Part shown: one piece after another, positions 36,750 to 39,422 of the stretch
Layout: each line of letters starts with the position of its first letter
Position numbering within the stretch: the first letter of the stretch is position 1
Made by a program: the position numbers and the translations under genes
Notes under the pieces: model-generated
What the model was told of the DNA's origin: nothing
The model's database searches: none
What the model saw: only the letters and a program-made list of their open reading frames with translations
IMG/VR virus record: IMGVR_UViG_3300023210_000085
Location: 1 to 39,422 of that record
Strand: one strand, 5' to 3'
Length of the DNA: 39,422 nucleotides
From: a virus

Positions 36750-37006
36750 TATAGAAAATCCTTCTTTTCGTCTATCTTGCGGATGCCACGTACAAATTTC
36801 TTGCCATCTTGAGTACGAACGCTATTAAGAAAGCGTTTCTCAAGGTCTTTTGCAACATCCTCATCAAAGGATTCATACATTAAGTTGATCAGATTGATAG
36901 CACTCGATATAATATGGTTCGCTCGGCTTTCAATGACATGAGATTTGTCCCGATCTGGTAAAATCGAGTCAATCTCTTCCAATACACTTCTGGTTTTCTT
37001 ACGCAT
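36749..37006 (-). CDS. Conserved small helical protein, 85 aa
   Basis: ATG 37006 with AAGGG upstream is preferred over a GTG at 37012. The sequence LEEIDSILPDRDKSHVIESRANHIISSAINLINLMYESFDEDVAKDLEKRFLNSVRTQDGKKFVRGIRK matches a pattern I recall from small proteins of unknown function in cyanophages and other T4-like phages. All helical. Late promoter CTAAATAC (37027-37034) lies upstream. Confidence 0.8.
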   Translation of the reverse strand: MRKKTRSVLEEIDSILPDRDKSHVIESRANHIISSAINLINLMYESFDEDVAKDLEKRFLNSVRTQDGKKFVRGIRKIDEKKDFL

Positions 37007-37026
37007 GACCACCCTTCGTTTATTCT

Positions 37027-37035
37027 GTATTTAGC
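37027..37035 (-). promoter_or_regulatory. Late promoter CTAAATAC
   Basis: GCTAAATAC on the minus strand lies between the helicase stop and the 85-aa gene and marks the change from early replication genes to late genes. Confidence 0.6.
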
Positions 37036-37052
37036 AGAATATTCGGAACGAG

Positions 37053-38627
37053 CTATTCTTCGTCATCCAACGTTTGTATGCCGTTTATGCGATTAAGATC
37101 AATTGATATACTCGTTTTGGGTGTTTCGATGGGTGGTTCATTCGATGGTGGTGGTGGTGGTGGAGGTGGCGTTTCCACGCTAGGCGCTTTCATTATGGCC
37201 AACATATCCGTCATACGTCGTTGCGCAACCACACCCTCGTCATCCTCCGATGTATCCGAGTCCGGTAGTGCTTTGTGTCGTGGATTGGGGAAGTTATCTG
37301 GGCTTATTACATCCATTACACCATCATCGAGATCACCAGTTTTGTTGTTATCTGCGATCAATGAAGCACGATGTTTTTTACTGGTGTAATCCGGTGGATT
37401 TTCACAGTGGGATATTCTCAACGAAGCAATATCATAATCTAACGTAATCGTTTTTCCAACACCGGAACTGGAACGAGTTTTCAATGCTTGAATTCGGTAT
37501 TCGCCCTTCTCGCGGATAGTTGCATTAGTGGCAATAGCGAACACATTATCCGCTGTGTTGATTTTACTGATGCCGCCACTGATGTGGTTGTGATCAATCA
37601 CTTCGGCTTCCACTGACTCACGGTTCAACTGAGATGCTGTTACGAACAACACATTCAATTCTTTGGCTAGATTGCGTAATTCTTCGGATACGTACTTGTC
37701 CTTAACGAACAAGTTACTCGGATCAACTTTGACGGACACTGGCATTAATAGATCAAGATAATCCACCATCAAGAAATCTATCTTGCGCTCGGTTTTGATT
37801 TCGAGTTCTCTGATATATGCCCGGATGTCATTGATGTTCGACTGTGATGGCATGTACTTCAGGTGCAGACTGCCGTATTTTTCAGATTTCTCTTTCAAGT
37901 TGATGGCTACTTCATCCATCTGTCGGAATACATCTCGCGACGATACTCCAGTCACCATAGAATCCAAGCGGTGAGCACACATACCCTCATCGAGTTCCAA
38001 TGTGAGATACACGCCATGCATTCCCTGTTCCATCCAGTTCACTGACATGTTTTGCATGACCAATGATTTACCTGAACCGGAACCACCAGCAAATATTTGC
38101 AGTTCTCCTTTGTTCATTCCACCGAACAACATCTCGTCCATGTCTTTCCAGCCCGTGCTGATTTGTCCACGGGTATCCAACATGGTTTGCATTCGTTCTA
38201 ATGGGTTCTCGAAATAATCGGTACCCATGTCTTTGGTCAATGATATCTGGACGGCATCCTTGATCAGTTTTTCAACCGGATCATAGTTGCCTTCTTCCAA
38301 GAATGTTGCGGCTGTAAGAATAGCGTTGTTCAATGCTTTTTGTTTGATGAAGCCTTCGAATGATTCCAAGAACCAATCGTAGTTTCCTTCTTTTGCATTC
38401 GGCTGTGGATTGAATCTCATGCCGGTCACCGCAGTCATTTGTTCCTGCGTTGGCATCGTGGTATATTTTTCACAGTGGTCTCGGATGAACTCTGCGGGTT
38501 TACGAAGACTCTTATCGAACAACTCGGTCTTATAGATGTTTTGAACACGGGCGTACATGTCAGGATTCTGGAGCATCATCTCCAGAAACAAATGTTGTGT
38601 GTCGGTCGTAAAGTCAGTTATTGGCAA
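37053..38627 (-). CDS. Replicative DNA helicase, DnaB/T4 gp41 family
   Basis: The 524-residue protein has an N-terminal helical domain and a RecA-like core with Walker A GGSGSGKS (181-188), the Walker B region IDFLMVDYLDLL, TASQLNRES (motif H3) and the QALKTRSSSGVGKT end of DnaB-family enzymes. It unwinds DNA at the fork as a hexamer and works with the primase encoded just upstream. The start is TTG 38627 with AGGAAA eight bases before it, an unusual start codon. An extra C-terminal tail of about 110 residues carries a run of eight prolines and a TPKTSISIDLNR end not typical of gp41. Confidence 0.95.
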   Translation of the reverse strand: MPITDFTTDTQHLFLEMMLQNPDMYARVQNIYKTELFDKSLRKPAEFIRDHCEKYTTMPTQEQMTAVTGMRFNPQPNAKEGNYDWFLESFEGFIKQKALNNAILTAATFLEEGNYDPVEKLIKDAVQISLTKDMGTDYFENPLERMQTMLDTRGQISTGWKDMDEMLFGGMNKGELQIFAGGSGSGKSLVMQNMSVNWMEQGMHGVYLTLELDEGMCAHRLDSMVTGVSSRDVFRQMDEVAINLKEKSEKYGSLHLKYMPSQSNINDIRAYIRELEIKTERKIDFLMVDYLDLLMPVSVKVDPSNLFVKDKYVSEELRNLAKELNVLFVTASQLNRESVEAEVIDHNHISGGISKINTADNVFAIATNATIREKGEYRIQALKTRSSSGVGKTITLDYDIASLRISHCENPPDYTSKKHRASLIADNNKTGDLDDGVMDVISPDNFPNPRHKALPDSDTSEDDEGVVAQRRMTDMLAIMKAPSVETPPPPPPPPSNEPPIETPKTSISIDLNRINGIQTLDDEE

Positions 38628-38637
38628 AGTGTATTTC

Positions 38638-39422
38638 CTATTCCGCTGTTATCTTTGATAGCAATTGTATTCTCAGAGGATTATGTTCTTTAGTTCGAAA
38701 TATACTCTGTAGCGTATAAATTCTTCCGTGCGCTTTCACGGCATCGTTGATGTCTTCTATTCCATCATCCCATTCAGGAAACGCAACACTCCATCCATAC
38801 TTCAATGCAGCACGAACAAGATTGTCACCGGCTTGGTTTTGATCTGGGCAAACGATTACTTCCTTGCCTAGATGTTCTATGATTTCTGCCTGTTCATCGG
38901 ACACACTGTTGGAGCAGATAGCCACACCATTAATGAACTTTGCATCTATCGGTCCTTCGACAACGATAACATATTTATTTTCGATGGGCTGATTGTCGGT
39001 ATTGTAGACGTAGTTCGGTTCAAACTGGTTGATATATTTCAGTGCAGAGTTCTCGGCGATGGCTCGACTTGTGTATCCAATGATCTTGTTCTTCCAATAG
39101 AATGGCAAGATTGCTCGCTTATGCGCTCGCTTGGCTGTCTCAGGTGTCCACCAGAAGTCTTCTGCGATCTCATTGAACGTGAACCCACGATCAAACAGGT
39201 ACTCACAGACAGGTGCCACCTCGGGATTATCGAGATACTCTCCGATTGGTCTGGCTTCTTCTGGAAGTTTCTTTGGGGTGAACGATATTTCAACGGCTTC
39301 AGGTGCGATTTCCTCGGTTTGAATCATATGCTCTCGAAGACGTAATGCTTCGAATACTAATGATTGAACTTTACCTTCTGATACACCTAACCAATCCAAT
39401 AGTTCCTTGAGTTTAAATGACA
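38638..39422 (-). CDS. DNA primase with TOPRIM domain (5' end outside window)
   Basis: The frame is open to the right edge and continues upstream of the internal methionines, so the gene is truncated here. The TOPRIM domain shows KYVIVVEGPIDAKFI with the catalytic Glu and EVIVCPDQNQAGDN, where the usual DxD reads DxN. A preceding FTFNEIAEDFWWTPETAKRAHKRAILPFY segment resembles the linker in phage gp61-type primases. It would make RNA primers for the gp41-type helicase 10 bases downstream. Confidence 0.9.
   Translation of the reverse strand, partial: SFKLKELLDWLGVSEGKVQSLVFEALRLREHMIQTEEIAPEAVEISFTPKKLPEEARPIGEYLDNPEVAPVCEYLFDRGFTFNEIAEDFWWTPETAKRAHKRAILPFYWKNKIIGYTSRAIAENSALKYINQFEPNYVYNTDNQPIENKYVIVVEGPIDAKFINGVAICSNSVSDEQAEIIEHLGKEVIVCPDQNQAGDNLVRAALKYGWSVAFPEWDDGIEDINDAVKAHGRIYTLQSIFRTKEHNPLRIQLLSKITAE

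Overview
The window looks like part of the genome of a T4-like myovirus. The evidence is a gp41-type replicative helicase next to a TOPRIM primase, an RNA ligase of the RnlA family, an AdoCbl-type ribonucleotide reductase, a beta-helix tail spike, T4-style late promoters (TATAAATA, or the local variant CTAAATAC) and many free-standing homing endonucleases. A permuted two-piece tmRNA gene suggests an alphaproteobacterial host, since that layout is typical of Alphaproteobacteria (also cyanobacteria and some Betaproteobacteria); this host call is inference. Almost all genes lie on the minus strand. The plus strand carries three complete homing endonucleases, one endonuclease remnant and one large gene of unknown function.

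Layout by rising coordinate. 1-148 is the start of an HNH endonuclease that runs off the left edge. About 200-1475 is a structured RNA region, read leftwards from a sigma70-type promoter, with at least four tRNA T-arms, two of them followed by an encoded CCA; most do not fold as ordinary cloverleaves. 1593-4389 is an NAD+ salvage operon (nadV, a 58-residue ORF, and a NadM-Nudix fusion), with a tiny ORF and a terminator downstream. 4709-6598 (+) is a protein with an MGHCGN motif. 6646-7056 is a virion-type gene with a structured leader. 7151-10742 is a tightly overlapping early operon with a P-loop kinase, RNA ligase and small proteins. 10778-14487 holds a nuclease-helicase translationally coupled to a methyltransferase-like protein. 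15468-19643 contains a WGR-DNA ligase, a Pth2 peptidyl-tRNA hydrolase and many small early proteins. 19725-20055 is the tmRNA. 20083-37006 is mainly a late, virion-type region that also holds NrdJ and a PD-(D/E)XK exonuclease. 37053-39422 holds the helicase and the primase, the latter cut by the right edge.

Two promoter classes can be read. Early promoters are TTGAC(A/T/G) and a TATACT-like -10, usually 16 bases apart. Late promoters are TATAAATA, CTAAATAC or GATAAATA. In several genes the start codon sits at the predicted transcription start, which suggests leaderless mRNAs. Homing-endonuclease genes carry structured leaders that begin at their late promoters.

The most interesting content is an RNA-centred module (permuted tmRNA, odd and possibly permuted tRNAs, RnlA, a P-loop kinase, Pth2) that could maintain translation and ribosome rescue in the infected cell, and a split type ISP-like nuclease-helicase/methyltransferase pair whose catalytic methyltransferase motif is degenerate.
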